Positions 21,839 to 34,095 of a DNA stretch of 64,000 nt are shown piece by piece. Both the position numbers and the translations under genes were made by a program. The stretch spans positions 593,906,410 through 593,970,409 of the forward strand of contig CM057344.1 of the NCBI GenBank assembly GCA_030015575.1, written 5' to 3'. The stretch's first letter is position 1, and each line of letters begins with the position of its first letter. The notes under the pieces are model-generated. The model ran no database searches. It was not told the DNA's origin and worked only from the letters and a program-made list of their open reading frames with translations. Source of the stretch: Agapanthus africanus (lineage: Eukaryota; Streptophyta; Magnoliopsida; Asparagales; Amaryllidaceae).

Positions 21839-22239
21839 TGTTCCCTCACGGGAATTGAATAAAATACAAATAAAGCAACAAGGAAAACCCCCAAATGGGG
21901 CGTCACGTGCTCACACGTGACCGGGTCTTACGTACAAACACGTGACCTTTTATGGGCAGATTCTATCTACGCCTGAATGCCTAATTGATAAAGTCACGTG
22001 CCCACACGTGATAAGCACTTGAACCCACTAAATTAATAGAATTAAATTCTAATTAAAAGGAATTAAAAGTATTTGTTCCTCATGGGAACTGAATAAAATA
22101 CAAATAAAGCAGCAAGGAAAACCCCCCAAAGAGGGCATCACGTGCCTACACGTGGCCGGGTCTCACGTGCAGACACGTGACCTTTTACAGGCAAAGTCTA
22201 TGCACTGAATAAAATAAACAATTGGAAATGTTTTATCAA

Positions 22240-22480
22240 TGGGGTCGCGTGCCAACACGTGATGGGTTCCTGAGCCCGCTGATCTAATAGAATTAAATTC
22301 TAATTAAATGATTAATCGGTGGGGTCACGTGCTAACACGTGATGGGTTTCTGAGCCCTCTGAACTAATAGAATTAAATTCTAATTAAAATGCTTTATCAG
22401 TGGGGTCACGTGCCAACACGTGATAGGTTCCTGAGCCCACTGAACTAATAGAATTAAATTCTAATTAAATTAAATCGAAA
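22240..22480 (+). repeat. 80-81-bp tandem repeat, 3 copies, with CACGTG dyads
   Basis: TGGGGTC starts at 22240, 22320 and 22401. Each unit holds a TCACGTGCCAACACGTGA dyad (one copy varied to GCGTG), a GGGTTCCTGAGCCC-type inverted repeat and the 15-bp palindrome TAGAATTAAATTCTA. Confidence 0.85.
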
Positions 22481-22782
22481 ACCCTAATTGGAAAAATATT
22501 TCCCTAAATCTTTCCAAACAAAAAAGATTGCACTTTGTAAAAATAAGCACCGTTGGATTAAAAATCCAATGGTGATTAAAAATCACCAATTTATAGAAAC
22601 ATTCTGTACAAGGAAATATTTTCCTAAAATTTTCCAGGAACAACAAATAAAATATCTTTTGGATTAAAAATCCAATGGTGAATAAAATTCACCGAGTGAC
22701 CTAAAAGATCATGTTGATTATAAAATCAATCAAAATCTCTTAATGAGAGATTGGTTGAACAAACTGATTCTTTTCTTTCTCC

Positions 22783-22790
22783 TATAAATA
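22783..22790 (+). promoter_or_regulatory. TATA box of LTR B
   Basis: TATAAATA lies in CTCCTATAAATAGGAG, which is itself a palindrome. The same string surrounds the TATA box of LTR C at 43319 and 62953. Confidence 0.75.
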
Positions 22791-22910
22791 GGAGCCAAAA
22801 AGAAAAGAGGAAAAAAAGGATACAACAACAGAGAGAGAAAGATAGAAGAGAAAAAAGATAAGGGGATTTCATTCTCCAGAGAGAAAAGATCTCTTCAGAG
22901 AAAAAAACTC

Positions 22911-22919
22911 TAGGTAAGA
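22911..22919 (+). promoter_or_regulatory. Splice-donor-like site in LTR B leader
   Basis: TAG|GTAAGA lies 131 bp after the TATA box, at the position of the similar sites in LTRs A and C. Confidence 0.45.
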
Positions 22920-23919
22920 GAAAGAAGGAGATCATTCTATAAGCTCCCACAAAACAAAAGAGAATTTAATTCTCAAACCAAGAGTTTAACTCTTCTAAAA
23001 AGAACTTAGTTCTTCTTCTGGTTGAAGATCTGCAGAAGCAGATCTCCCCACAAGTTGAGAATTTAATTCTCATCGGGAAGATTCTGCCATGCAGATCCAA
23101 AACTCAAAGCGAGAATTGGGTTTAAAGAATTTAATTCTTTCAAACATATAGGAATTTAATTCCTCTAAATAAATTAAGCTTTAACCCTATCAAAAGAATT
23201 TAATTCTTAAACAAGAGATTTAACTCTCCATGCACGTAAAAGAGATCAGTACCCAACATGATCACGTGTGTCCACGTGACTTCCCCCCCCCCCTCCATGA
23301 TCGAAAGAGAAAGAATTAAATTAGGTCACGTGCTCCCACGTGACCCTTGAACAAGCTTCTCAAAATCAAAAGGGAGTAAAGCCAAGGCAGAACAGATTTT
23401 GGACGTCTCATGTGTTCCCACGTGACCCTTGGCAATTATTAAACAAAAGAAGATTTTACCCAAAGGCAATACCTGCCTAAAGGATGCCTAACGTGTCCCC
23501 ACGTGATGATCATAAAAGATCAAGTTTTTAATGCTTATATACATATTCTGAGAGTAAAATAAAAGAAGTAAGGGCCAATCTTCAGGCGCCTCACATGACC
23601 CCACGTAAGCGCTTCAGTTTTAGTGTTTAACACTACTTTAAGCGCCTCACGTGGGAGCACGTGAGCGCCGAATGTACTCCGGTGTTTAACACTATATTCG
23701 ACCAATTTTAACCCAAATTAGCTAAGTCTTTCAGAGGCAAGATCCCTTGAAATTGAACCCCAATTATACTCTTGTCTTCCAAAATTGATCATCCCATATG
23801 ACATTTAAAGTAATTCCTAGAGCCTTTTCAACCAATATTGGTTCAAGGGTACATCTCTTCACTTCTCTGATATTTGTCGTTGTAATCCTTCAACGTCTTC
23901 AGAGAGGTGACGGGTCCCG

Positions 23920-24684
23920 ACAACCAGACATTCCATGGACTGTGGGGTCCTTAAACTCATGAACTACTATGTCCTTAAACTTTACAGACTATGATGTCTC
24001 TATCATGGACTGTGGGATCCTTAAACTCATGGACTACGATATCCTTAAACTTTACAGACTACGATGTCTCTAAACTACCATGGACTATGGGGTCCTTAAA
24101 CTTTACAGACTACGATTTTCTTAAACTTTACAGACTACGATGTCTCTAAACTACCATAGACCGTGAGGTCCTTAAAACTCATAGACTATAATGTCTTTAA
24201 ACTATGGACTAAGATGTCCTTAAACTCCATGGACTATGATATCCTTAAACTTTTGGACCGCAATGTCCTTAAACTAAAACAATAGAGCCTCAAATGCTCT
24301 TTTGTTGGATCTAAATGATCCTGTTAAGTAAATCTTAGTCTAAAATTAGACTAACGTATCCTTAACAAATGGTTAAGTTGATCTTAGTCTAAAATTAGAC
24401 TGACGTATCCTTAACAAACGTTTAAGTTAATCTTAGTCTCAAATGAGATTAACGACCCTTAAACCCAATGGACCGCAAAGTCCCTAAACTAAAACAATAG
24501 AGCCCAAATACTCTTTTGTTGGATCTAAATGATCCTGTTAAGTTGATCTTAATCTAAAAATTAGACTAACGTATACTTAACAAATGGTTAAGTTGATCTT
24601 AGTTTAAAATTATACTAACGTATTCTTAACAAACGTTTAAGTTGATCTTAGTCTCAAATGAGATTAACGATCCTTAAACCCAAC
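23920..24684 (+). repeat. GGACTATGATGTCC array and 215-bp tandem duplication in LTR B
   Basis: About 23930-24250 repeats GGACTRYGRNGTCCTTAAACT in many variants, related to the 72-bp array in element C. From 24255 a 215-bp segment is present twice in tandem. Each copy contains TTAGTCTAAAATTAGACTAA-type palindromes. Confidence 0.8.
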
Positions 24685-25094
24685 CCAAACCTAAATCTAA
24701 GAAAATATGTATTTGGACTAATCCACGCCCTACGGGCAACAACATAACTTAGTCTCCGTATACAATCCACGGGCAACCAAAATAAAACAAACATACATGA
24801 CACGAAATGACCATCTGGAGAAGGAGAAAGTGGTTACCGCGATGCGGTAGCGTAATTAACTGCAGGGGCTTGCGCCTGCAGGGAAAAGCGTCCCCACAAT
24901 CAAAAACCCCTCAAACGAGGGGGAATCTGACGAAGTCTGCTACAACGGCCGCATCCGTCTAAACCTCCGATATATGGTGCCATAAATCAACTTGGCATCT
25001 TCGGAGAGGTGAACGGATAAAACCAAATAGTATATGCCCCTAAATTCAGGCAAGATGACCTACGCGGTTGCGTCTCTGTATTTGGCGGAGAACA

Positions 25095-26494
25095 GTACTT
25101 ATTGATAGAATTGCCATACCTATATGCATACACTTAATAGAATACAAACACAATTACTAATGATTGACATGAGGCACAATCATACATGCGTATACTATAC
25201 TACACATCATTAGTATTTTCATACAGTTGGAACTGCCATGCTATTTGTAAATTAATGATACCCATGCTAGTATAAATGGTTGCTTTCCATGATTTCGGTA
25301 TACGAATCACATTGCGATATAAATTTGTATGCGATAGTTGCTAACTACTAAATAGATAAATGATGGATTAATATTTTCCATGGTTTTGAGAAGCCGCAAA
25401 ACAATTTATAAAACTTGCTTGTATTTGCAAAAACACGGTTTTCTCTTGATATGATGATTTGGGAATCCACTATGGGTTTCCTTATATTCATGATATAATA
25501 TTCTAATCAAGGTAAGGGGAACCAATTACGGATACATGGTGGGACTGGTACGGTACCGAGGGGCAAGATGCATGTATACGGTGACGATGTGAGCCTAGCA
25601 AGGATGAGGCCGACCGGTGATGGTATTGGACACGGCGGTTATCCGGAGGATACCGACCAGTGCGAGAAAGAAAGAGATAGGACTGATCTAAGGGACAGTG
25701 CCTAAAGAAACACATGGGTTTTACGTGTCGATGATTGGTATGATTTTATGATAATTTAGTTGATATTGTGTTTCCATTTGCGCAATCCGCTTATGATGTG
25801 CTTTATATATATATATATATGATATACACATTTTGTGATGATTATTCTACTCATTGAGTTGGTAACTCACCATGTTGTGCCATAATTTCTTGCAGGACGG
25901 ACCGCACAGATACTTAGCGATTCATCGGCACATCTTTTGGGTTATCGCATTGCTTTTGCTAGACGGGTTACGATGTGAAGTAACCGCCTTTTTATATATT
26001 TTTTCTTGTATCTAGTGTCTCTCCACCACACCAAAACTTGTATATTCGTGGTATTAGATCGAGTCGAGACTCTTTATTATTCTTTTGGATGTCGAACTTG
26101 AATGAGTCGACTTGATGATGCTTATTTAGTATATATTGCTTATTGATTGTGTTGATCTTTGTTTTGGGCGTCATATATTAACTGCATGGTTACTCCGCCG
26201 TTTGGATGTGGAAGCTAGCTTCCATTGGGGATACTTTTATATATACTATATCTTTGTAAATGTTTTTATTCAAAATTTACACAGGAGGTGCTGCCAAAAT
26301 TTTAAATGACGAATTTTTTTTTAAATTAGATTGTAAAATAAACTTGCGTATACTTTTATATAAACAATCTTTTCGACTACACCTTATTCCATTTAGTATA
26401 CCCTATCGAAAACTTCACCTCCATTATTTCATTTAAAATGTTTTAGATCTTGATTTTCGATTTACTTAGGTTGCGCCATTTCCGGGCCGTGACA
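25095..26494 (+). mobile_element. Probable 3' part of a chromovirus-type LTR
   Basis: The right end reads TTAGGTTGCGCCATTTCC then GGGCCGTGACA. It resembles the end of the E LTR (TTAGCGCACTCTGG.. GGGGCGTGACA). Other parallels are TTCTTGCAGGACGG, a GTAACCGCC segment and CTAGTGTCTCTCC near the end. The left end is cut at the border with the LTR of B, so B probably inserted here. No coding sequence is seen. A TA microsatellite lies at about 25804-25820. Family and orientation are tentative. Confidence 0.4.
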
Positions 26495-27640
26495 TGTAAG
26501 TACTAAGGAGGGAGGTTTCCCGTGCTTTCATACGGTCCAGATTAAATACCCCCCAATTCCTTAGAGGCGTAGCCTTATAAATCACTTTCCTAGACACCTG
26601 CTGTGCCAGTTCATTGTGGAGGTAAGATTCTCCTGAGAATAACTTTTATTCTAGTGGAAATTGGGATCCAACTATCATAGTGCGATAATCTTGATAGAGT
26701 CCAACAAATTACTACACTCCATAAAAGGTATACAATCTCATCGTAAATTACGATAATCGTAATTCTCAATTTGGTTTTTTTACCCCTGGTTACCAATATG
26801 ACCTTGACTGTGGGCCAACAAATCATACAGTTTTACTGGTCAAGTTCAGACCCGTCATTTCATGATTAGATAAACCCAGTCGTATGAACCCTTAACAGAG
26901 GCCAACAAAACTATACGATTGTCCTACCTAATCTCATCATATATTACAGAAAAGCATCACTTAGATACCGTACACTATGTCTTGATGGAGGCCAACAAAC
27001 GCAGCACGAATACTAAGTACTTTACTAATCTGAAATGACGGAGTGTTACAGCTGATTTTTAAGAAAATCTTTAATATAATGAACTTGATATATGAAAGAA
27101 CCAATTGGTTTTAAAAAACGAGTGTTTTGCAAAGATGGTTCTTCCAATTTAGAACAGGTTTATTTCTCACATTAATCATATTAATGTTGTCCCATCAATT
27201 AGCGATAAAAACGCCTTTTTTATCTTATAGTTTTTATGCATGCACAATATGCAAGGTGATACCAATTGTACTAATCATAGAGCAACGTCATTATTTGTTA
27301 GGTTAGTTAACTAACAATATAGCGGTAGTATGGTTCTTACAATTGATACGCATAAAAATGACATCAATTGCATGTAATCATATCACAAACATAAAATAAT
27401 ATCACAGGCATGCATAATACAAAATGGGATGGTCGTGGACTAGACTAGATAGGATGGTTGCATTTCATTTGAAGCCGCAAATGAAGCGTGACTTCCTATA
27501 TGTGGCAAATACATAAAAAGAATCCCATGCCAATCTCTCCGAGTGCGCTTTGTAGACCGTTGGTTTTCAAACACGCCGAGTAACCTGCCGGTCTTAGAAT
27601 TAGGCGGCCGGATCTCAATCCCTTGAGAATCAAACAATCA
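26495..27640 (-). repeat. Dispersed non-coding repeat X, minus copy
   Basis: Read on the minus strand, this stretch is collinear with plus-strand 36360-37375. Shared landmarks are GTTAGTTAACTAACCTAAC, AATTGATGGGAC, ATATCAAGTTCATTA, CATCATTTCAGAT-like sequence, TAGTATTCGTGCT and GATAGTTGGATCCC. Within it TTGTTGGCC recurs several times. Both copies adjoin copia remnants in the matching orientation, so X may be the long 5' leader of that copia family or a separate element. There is no coding signal. Confidence 0.5.
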
Positions 27641-28388
27641 TGCAACCCTAGAACCCAGCCGCCTGGGGATCCAACGCAAGGCCACCATGAAGAGAAATAT
27701 ACAAATTACATATTGATTAAGGACAAACATGCCCTAACATATGAAAGAATATTACAATGGCGCTTCTACCGAATACATGAATTGAAATACGTCATAAGTT
27801 TTACAATCAATTCACAGAACAAGAAAATAGTCCACAACCACCCTCATCCGATCGATGTATATCACTCATATACATTGTCACAACAAATCAAATATGAGAA
27901 ATCTAATTTAATTAGTCACACACTAATTAAACAAGTTTGCAAACACAAAAGTTTACAAACTAATTTTATTAAACAATTTAATCAAACTATTTTTTATATC
28001 AATGATCCAATAAACATTTAAACTTTTCCAAACCGAAGACATACCTGTCAAAACAAACACGAGCAAACCCCCGGTCGCAACCCCCGACCTCCAAGAAAAC
28101 CACCGGAGGACACGGAAACCCACCCCCACCGCCACACACCCTCGGGGCTGAACCGGGAACCGTAAAGGCCCCGGTTCAGCCCTGAACAAGGGCTGGTTCA
28201 GCCCCCAATCCGGGGATGGTTCCGTCCTGCACCAGGGCTGATTCAGCCTCTGTTCGAGACTGAACCAAGGGAGAAAGGAGGAGATATCAAAAAGAAAAAA
28301 TTTTATCTTTATTTTTAAATGAAAGAAAAACGTAGAACAAGTTTAAATACTATCGGATCATCCTTTTACAATTCCATCTTGATGGGTT
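27641..28388 (-). mobile_element. Leader of minus-strand copia remnant with GGTTCAGCCC repeats
   Basis: This sequence lies downstream of the primer-binding site on the minus strand. At 28140-28260 it carries at least five variants of GGTTCAGCCC/GGGCTGAACC, including the perfect stem CAGCCC (28177-28182) with GGGCTG (28190-28195). No gag is recognised. An internal leader close to the primer-binding site is where packaging structures usually lie; that role is inference. Confidence 0.5.
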
Positions 28389-28401
28389 GGCTCTGATACC
28401 A
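28389..28401 (-). other. Primer-binding site of minus-strand copia (initiator tRNA-Met)
   Basis: The minus strand reads TGGTATCAGAGCC one base after the LTR end at 28403. This is the standard plant copia primer-binding site. Confidence 0.9.
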
Positions 28402-28402
28402 T

Positions 28403-30389
28403 TGTAAGTTCACGGTATTCATGCAAGTATCGCATGCAAGCGAGGGCCAAATATAGAACGAAATTTTTTCTAACAACACCAAGAACTTATAGCCTAGGAT
28501 TACCATCATGCATGTAATTGTAAAGCAAGCTATACTAACTAGACTAAGGGTTTAATGAACTGCAGCTTTGTAGTGTGATTCACCATTCGTAGGTGAATAA
28601 CCCCAACCTTTTTAGCTCTTCCTTGTATTGGATCATGCTTGAGCTTCTTCTCCTTGGTATGTTGATGAATTAGTTTGTTGATCTTCTCTTTACCAAAGAT
28701 GATCCATCTTGAAGATGAGCTTCGGCCAATTTACCGCTCTAACTATTTAGAGTAGAGCTTGCCACGTTTTTTTGCTGGAAGAACAAGAGAAGGATGTGAG
28801 GAATTTTTCCTTTGAGGAAAAATTAAGAAAAGAAAAACTAGAGATCTTGTAGAGAGAGGAGATGAGATAAAATTATGAGGCTTTAGCCTTGCAAGTTCTC
28901 TCTCCTCTCTCTTTTATTCTCTCCACTCTTTATTACACCTAACAGAAAGTATAGAGACAAGTGTCATATTCTGTGCTTAGTCACTAATTCCACTGTCTCT
29001 TCGTGGTCATGAGATGAATAATATTCATCATACATATAACATACATATCATGATATGTTACATACTAAAACTTGTTACAAAACAAGTCATCATTGTCATG
29101 TTTCACAAACATGTCATAATGCACATTAGTATGTAAAATTAGCTATACTAAACTTAGTCAAACTAAGTTTAATTATGATAAATATATGTGTTAAGCCAAC
29201 ATTTGGCATAAATAAGTTTTATCCAATTTATCAATATAAATTAGTGTTTTTCTCTTTTTGATTAAACTACTTGTGTGTGTGTGTGTGTGTGTGTGTAATA
29301 AAAAACGATACTACTTATCAATATACGTAAATCATTCCTCGCATCATTTACTAGATAAGCACATCTTCTATGTGAAACTCTAAAGGATCAATAATACGCT
29401 GGCAGTGAGATTGGATTTCACAAATCCGATCCGAAACGCTTTCGGTCTCACAAGCTCGACAGTGATGCCAACTGCATGTGAAAGCTACTAAGTTATATGT
29501 CGAAAAGAGTAGGTTGGCAAGCTAACTCACTAAGCTAGTTAGAACATGTCCGTGACAATTACTATATAGTCCGATCTTTTCATTAGAACATGCTGCATAT
29601 TGAGTCTGGGGTATGGTGAATTGTCAAACCCTAATAACTCAATAAGTCATACTGATATATAACTCATAACTATAAAGATACAACTGATAACACTTATTCG
29701 TTTATCTTATCTACATTGGCCAAGTATTTATGGTTATTTTTATATCAGACAATATATGACATCAACCCCCTATACCGGGAGAGACGAATCCCGTCTCGAT
29801 TGTTCACTTACCTCCATGTGCTTCGGACTGTACCCAACAAAACATGTATTCACAACTCCGAGAAGTAGTGGTTGGGTGGAATTCAAAATACAACCCCCCA
29901 CACACAAGATAGTTGTAACGATCTCAGGTCTAAAGACTAACATATACCATTGTCACCTGATAACTGCTATATGACAGTTAGGTATAATACTAAATGGAAG
30001 TTCTTGGGGAGTCCGTTCAGTGAACTCATTTTCTAATAAGCACATGTATACAATCCCACGGTATCAAAAATCAATAACTGCGAGACCAGGCATCACCCTC
30101 CAACCAGGTCAAGTAGAGTATACACAAGTCTACTCTGAAGTGCTGATGTCATGTCTCGACATTCCCACGACTTGGAACATTTTAGAATGCGCTTGACAAC
30201 TATCTAGGTCTCACTATTATGATCCCATCATAATTTTGGTATCCCATCATATTAGTGATAAGTAAAATATATATACAATAACTGATAATGTAAACCAGAT
30301 AGTATACTATCATTTCGAATAAGATCGTTTTATACATATAGGTCCATATACAATTACAATAATTGTTTTCAGAGCACCTATATCTTACA
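28403..30389 (-). mobile_element. 5' LTR of a minus-strand Ty1/copia element (1987 bp)
   Basis: On the minus strand the LTR starts TGTAAGATATAGG (at 30389) and ends GTGAACTTACA (at 28403), next to the primer-binding site. Large parts match the plus-strand copia LTR at 39483-41078 in inverted orientation, for example the CCGGGAGAGACGAA segment near 29777 and the AACCAGATAGTATACTATCAT segment near 30295. A (TG)12 microsatellite lies inside. No second LTR of this element is visible in the window, so it is a fragment. Open frames in it are short and unconvincing. Confidence 0.8.
29272..29296 (+). repeat. (TG)12 microsatellite
   Basis: An uninterrupted TG dinucleotide run of about 25 bases lies inside the minus-strand copia LTR. 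Confidence 0.95.
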
Positions 30390-32870
30390 ACCGTAACCCT
30401 ATATAAAGAGTGTAATAGTCTTGCCATGAAAAAGCATTTCAATAAAGAAAAATCGACATCTTAAAATATTAGGATGCATATCACTCCATGGTTGTGGTTC
30501 ATCTTCCATAAAGATAGGTGGACTTAATTGAAGGCATCTGTACTTGTCCATATGATCAAGGTTTTCAAACGTAGCGTTGTTAATTAATAGAAATTCATTT
30601 TTTGGAAAATTGATACATGTATTTTCGGCGTTGTCATACATACTTTTTTCCTTCAATTGGTATCAAGACAGAATAACATGAATCTATTGTCCAAAAAGAA
30701 TCGAATTATTATAAAATTAAAAACATAATTTTGAAAACCTAGATTGTATATTGACAAAATCTTCTTCGGTAACCTAAACAAGTAGAAAGGCTTCCAATTA
30801 AGTTCACTAACCTATGTATAATAGGCATCCTGATGTCTTAAGAGGTGAAATCTTTCTTAATAAAAATTCCATCTCATGATAGGAATATTACCCTATTTAT
30901 CTATATCTATATCTGTCTATATATTATATATATAAATTATTGTTATTATTTTATTTTATATATAAAAGCCATATCAAAAGAATATTCAAGCTTCAAGCTT
31001 TTGTCATGAAATTGGATGTAATGCGATGTGGAAAATTAAATGGGACCCTTGATATCATATGAAAATTGCAATCAACCCTTTCATCATTACATTATATGCA
31101 TGGTTGGGAAGCTTTTGTCTTGAAATTGGATGTATGTGACATGGAAAAATAGATGACACCCTTCATAACATATGAAAAGTGTAATCAGCCCTTTCATCAT
31201 TACTTTGTATGCATGCATGGGAAATTCATTGAGACCCTTGATATCATTTGAAAATTGCAATCAACCCCTCCATTACTTTCTATATAGAGATAGGAAACTA
31301 GATGAGGCACTTGATATATATTGAAAAATTACAATCAACACCACTATTATCATGTATTCATTCCTATCGATCGGATATGGGTAGGTGTGTATGTTGCCAT
31401 GTCTATATCAGATAGTCGTTGGCAGATCGATGCAAATATGGATATGGATAATTATCGAAAATGAAAATCGGTTCCATATTTTGTACCAATCTGTTAACAA
31501 TACAGCTGAATTATTGAAATAATAATTTAATTGTGAATTAATCATTGATCAGCTTATATGCAACTATTTTCAATATCAATTACTAATTACTAATATTAAG
31601 TCATGAGCATGACAAATTCATTTAATTGCTCACGCCTAAAGATTTTATTGCCCGTGAACATAAAAATGCATTTCGAAAATAAATAGTATTATAATAGCAT
31701 AATTTTGAAATACCTTCTTCAAAACACTTGGCGACTGAATTTTTACAATTTAATATGAATGAACAATAAACTTCTTCTCATCGATCGACATGAGAATGCC
31801 ATATTTTATCTAAATATCCATTGTCCTTCTATATTTTAGGTTAGTTATTCTTGTTAGATGAGAAGAAAGCTATATCAAAGCTTACTCATATAACATATCG
31901 AAGGCAACAATGTCACCTAGTTAAAGAGATTTTGTGCTATTTAAATTTATCTCATAAGCGACATGTTTTAGAGAATTCAAATGTAATTCTGTATTACACA
32001 TATCATAATATGTGCTCATGATTTACACTTGGAGAATCTCCATTATATATCGATGACCGGGACACATCATCATATTTAACATGTCAGAGTCATACATGAT
32101 AGCATGTTATAACTGGTTATGCTATGCTAGTTATAGGCTAGATACACATTTAAGAAATTACTCTATCCAAGTGACAGTACACAGTATTTGATCTAACGAT
32201 ATAATTTTTAGGAGCATTATAAAAATTATAAATAAATATGATCCTAATAACCAACTATTATTATGTGCAATTATAACATCGTATTAATATTTAATAAATA
32301 TTAGGAGAATTATATTGAATGTTTATGTACAATTAGTCTAGCAATTTTCCATTTGCCATCCTCAATCACATACAATAACAACTTTTATTTTATTTATGTC
32401 TTGTCAAAATATTTTAAGACAAAGGCATGATAAATCATATGGATATATAAACATATCCGGGAACAAACTTCTAACTTTTAAATAGAAAATTCCGCCTAAT
32501 GAAATCATGCCAAGTTCATAGAAAAACTTATTTGTCCAACTTTTTTCTTAGCATTTTCATTTGCGCTACATATTCTGTTTTATGCAGTGAAAACCATAAT
32601 AACACTCCTACGACAGAAGGTCTTAGATCAAACTTTCAAAAATATAGATCTATCTATACTTGCATACAACGTTTTCTTAAACAAGCTGAGAGAACAGATT
32701 AAATTAATATTATTTTTAATTTATAATAGTTAAAACTGATTTTCATCACAATGTTACTCTTTTAATTCCAAAATTATTTGAGAACAATTTTTGAACACCA
32801 TAATTTTCATAATTAAACTAATGAAAAATGATAGATTATGCCACATTGTCATGCTTGGCTTCCTAAAGTA
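30390..32870. other. Unassigned AT-rich DNA with a degenerate tandem repeat
   Basis: I recognise no gene, RNA or mobile element. At about 31000-31345 a degenerate unit containing TTGATATCATATGAAAATTG and CAATCAACCC occurs four times (near 31047, 31161, 31235 and 31309). The rest is AT-rich with only short open frames and no start or splice context that would support a gene. Confidence 0.6.
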
Positions 32871-33614
32871 CTGAAGCGGTGACGTGACTCGGTCCGCAAC
32901 CTAACTATACCGAGAGTGGTCTAACTCGATACAGTTACGTTAAGCGTAAAAAGAACATATAGGTAATATACCAAAACAACAAATAAATGCAAAAACATTT
33001 ATTCTTATTAGCTAAACATTTATTACATCGCAGGGGCACCAAAATAAAACTTATTGTTTATTATATCCAAAGAAGAAGACAAGCTCTAAACAGGTGGGCA
33101 ACTGGAAGAGGAAAATAACTATTCCTAATAGTAGGTCGATAAGTCCGTATAGTTCTCTTCAGTGGGTTCCACTCCTGCATCTCCATCGAGTGTCCCGTCC
33201 CTATCTAACGGACGTTCCGGAAAGAGACAGGAAGAAAGGAAGTCTGTCAGCAAGTTATATCCAGGTAGGATGTTTCATAAGGACAAGTAAAGTAAGGTAA
33301 TATGTGTGTACGATACTTGATGCCATATGTGTGTAGTGGTCAAGAATATCAGGTATCTACTAAGTATTATGCATGTATCAACTTGGTAGGCAAAGGTACT
33401 AGGCTTTCGCGACTATTCCATTGGGGCCACAGAATAACAGTGGTTTGGGGTGAATAATACTCGTTTCACTCCCCGATCCGTGGTTAATCAATAGAGAATC
33501 CGAGACCTTTAATTCAACCATGTCTAATCAAACTACCCTGCACCGGTCTTGTACAGTGATATAGAAGTACAGGTTGGTATTGACACGTAGTTCTACCAGA
33601 CATGGAATTTCAGT

Positions 33615-33745
33615 AGTAATAAGGTCATCCGTAAAGACGGAATCTGTCATCCATAAAAACGGAATCTTCTTAGTCGTCCGTAAAGACTGAATCTTCTATC
33701 ATCTTTAAAGATGGAATCGGTAGTCCATAAAGATGGTAACTTCTA
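33615..33745 (+). repeat. Short tandem repeat with TCCGTAAAGACGGA palindromes
   Basis: Five variants of TCCGTAAAGACGGAATC recur about every 25-30 bp. The unit is a small stem (TCCGT/ACGGA) around AAAG. Some copies keep the stem partly and others lose it. Confidence 0.7.
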
Positions 33746-33894
33746 TAGCATTCCATACCTTGATTCACGCGTCTAACCTTAACCGTATCAGACAGCATGT
33801 CATAAAGTATATCATGAGTTGGGTTAAGTATAAGGCAATGCTCATGTGATTAGGTTTTCATAATAGTTCATGATATTTTAGGGAAAATATAACT

Positions 33895-34095
33895 TAGGGA
33901 AGTTCATGGTATTTATTTGAAAATACGACTTATAATAAGGTCGAGGTTTCTATTTGAAAATACGATTTTTAAAAAAGTCGAGATATTTATTTGAAAATAC
34001 GACTTTTAGAAAAGTCAGGGTATTTATTTGAAAACACAACTTTTAGAAAAATCGGGGTATTTATTTGAAAATGCAACTTTTTAGAAAAGCCGGGT
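33895..34095 (+). repeat. About 41-bp tandem repeat, 5 copies
   Basis: The unit reads TTTATTTGAAAATACGACTT followed by a TAGAAAAGTCGGGG-like half. It is AT-rich and non-coding. The minus-strand open frame over it is a repeat artefact. Confidence 0.8.

Larger units (their letters stand above)
4901..25094 (+). mobile_element. Truncated Tat element B, host of the nested chromovirus E
   Basis: The parts in order are the shared LTR (4901-7354), an integrase fragment (7355-8302), the 3' region (8303-10121 and 20070-21838, interrupted by element E) and a 3' LTR (21839-25094). No primer-binding site, gag, protease or RT is present, so it is a strongly reduced fossil. Its 3' region has the same plan as A and C. 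The two LTRs differ in length and in their repeat blocks, so they are not a recent pair. Recombination between two related elements is the simplest source of this structure. The flank after the 3' LTR is GTACT. Confidence 0.75.
21839..25094 (+). mobile_element. 3' LTR of Tat element B (3256 bp)
   Basis: The LTR begins TGTTCCCTCA after the GGGGGCATT tract and ends GGCGGAGAACA. The last 400 bp match the other Tat LTRs. It carries many CACGTG dyads, TAGAATTAAATTCTA palindromes, a TATA box and a splice-donor-like site. It is longer than LTR A partly because a 215-bp segment is duplicated (24255-24469 and 24470-24684). The flank after it is GTACT and the DNA changes to a different repeat. Confidence 0.85.

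Noticed and set aside
27623-28021. 132-codon frame in the copia leader
   Set aside because: It is AT-rich, has no domain, and overlaps non-coding leader sequence on the other strand.
29756-29974. 72-codon frame in the minus-strand copia LTR
   Set aside because: It lies inside an LTR and is not kept in the related LTR at 39483-41078.
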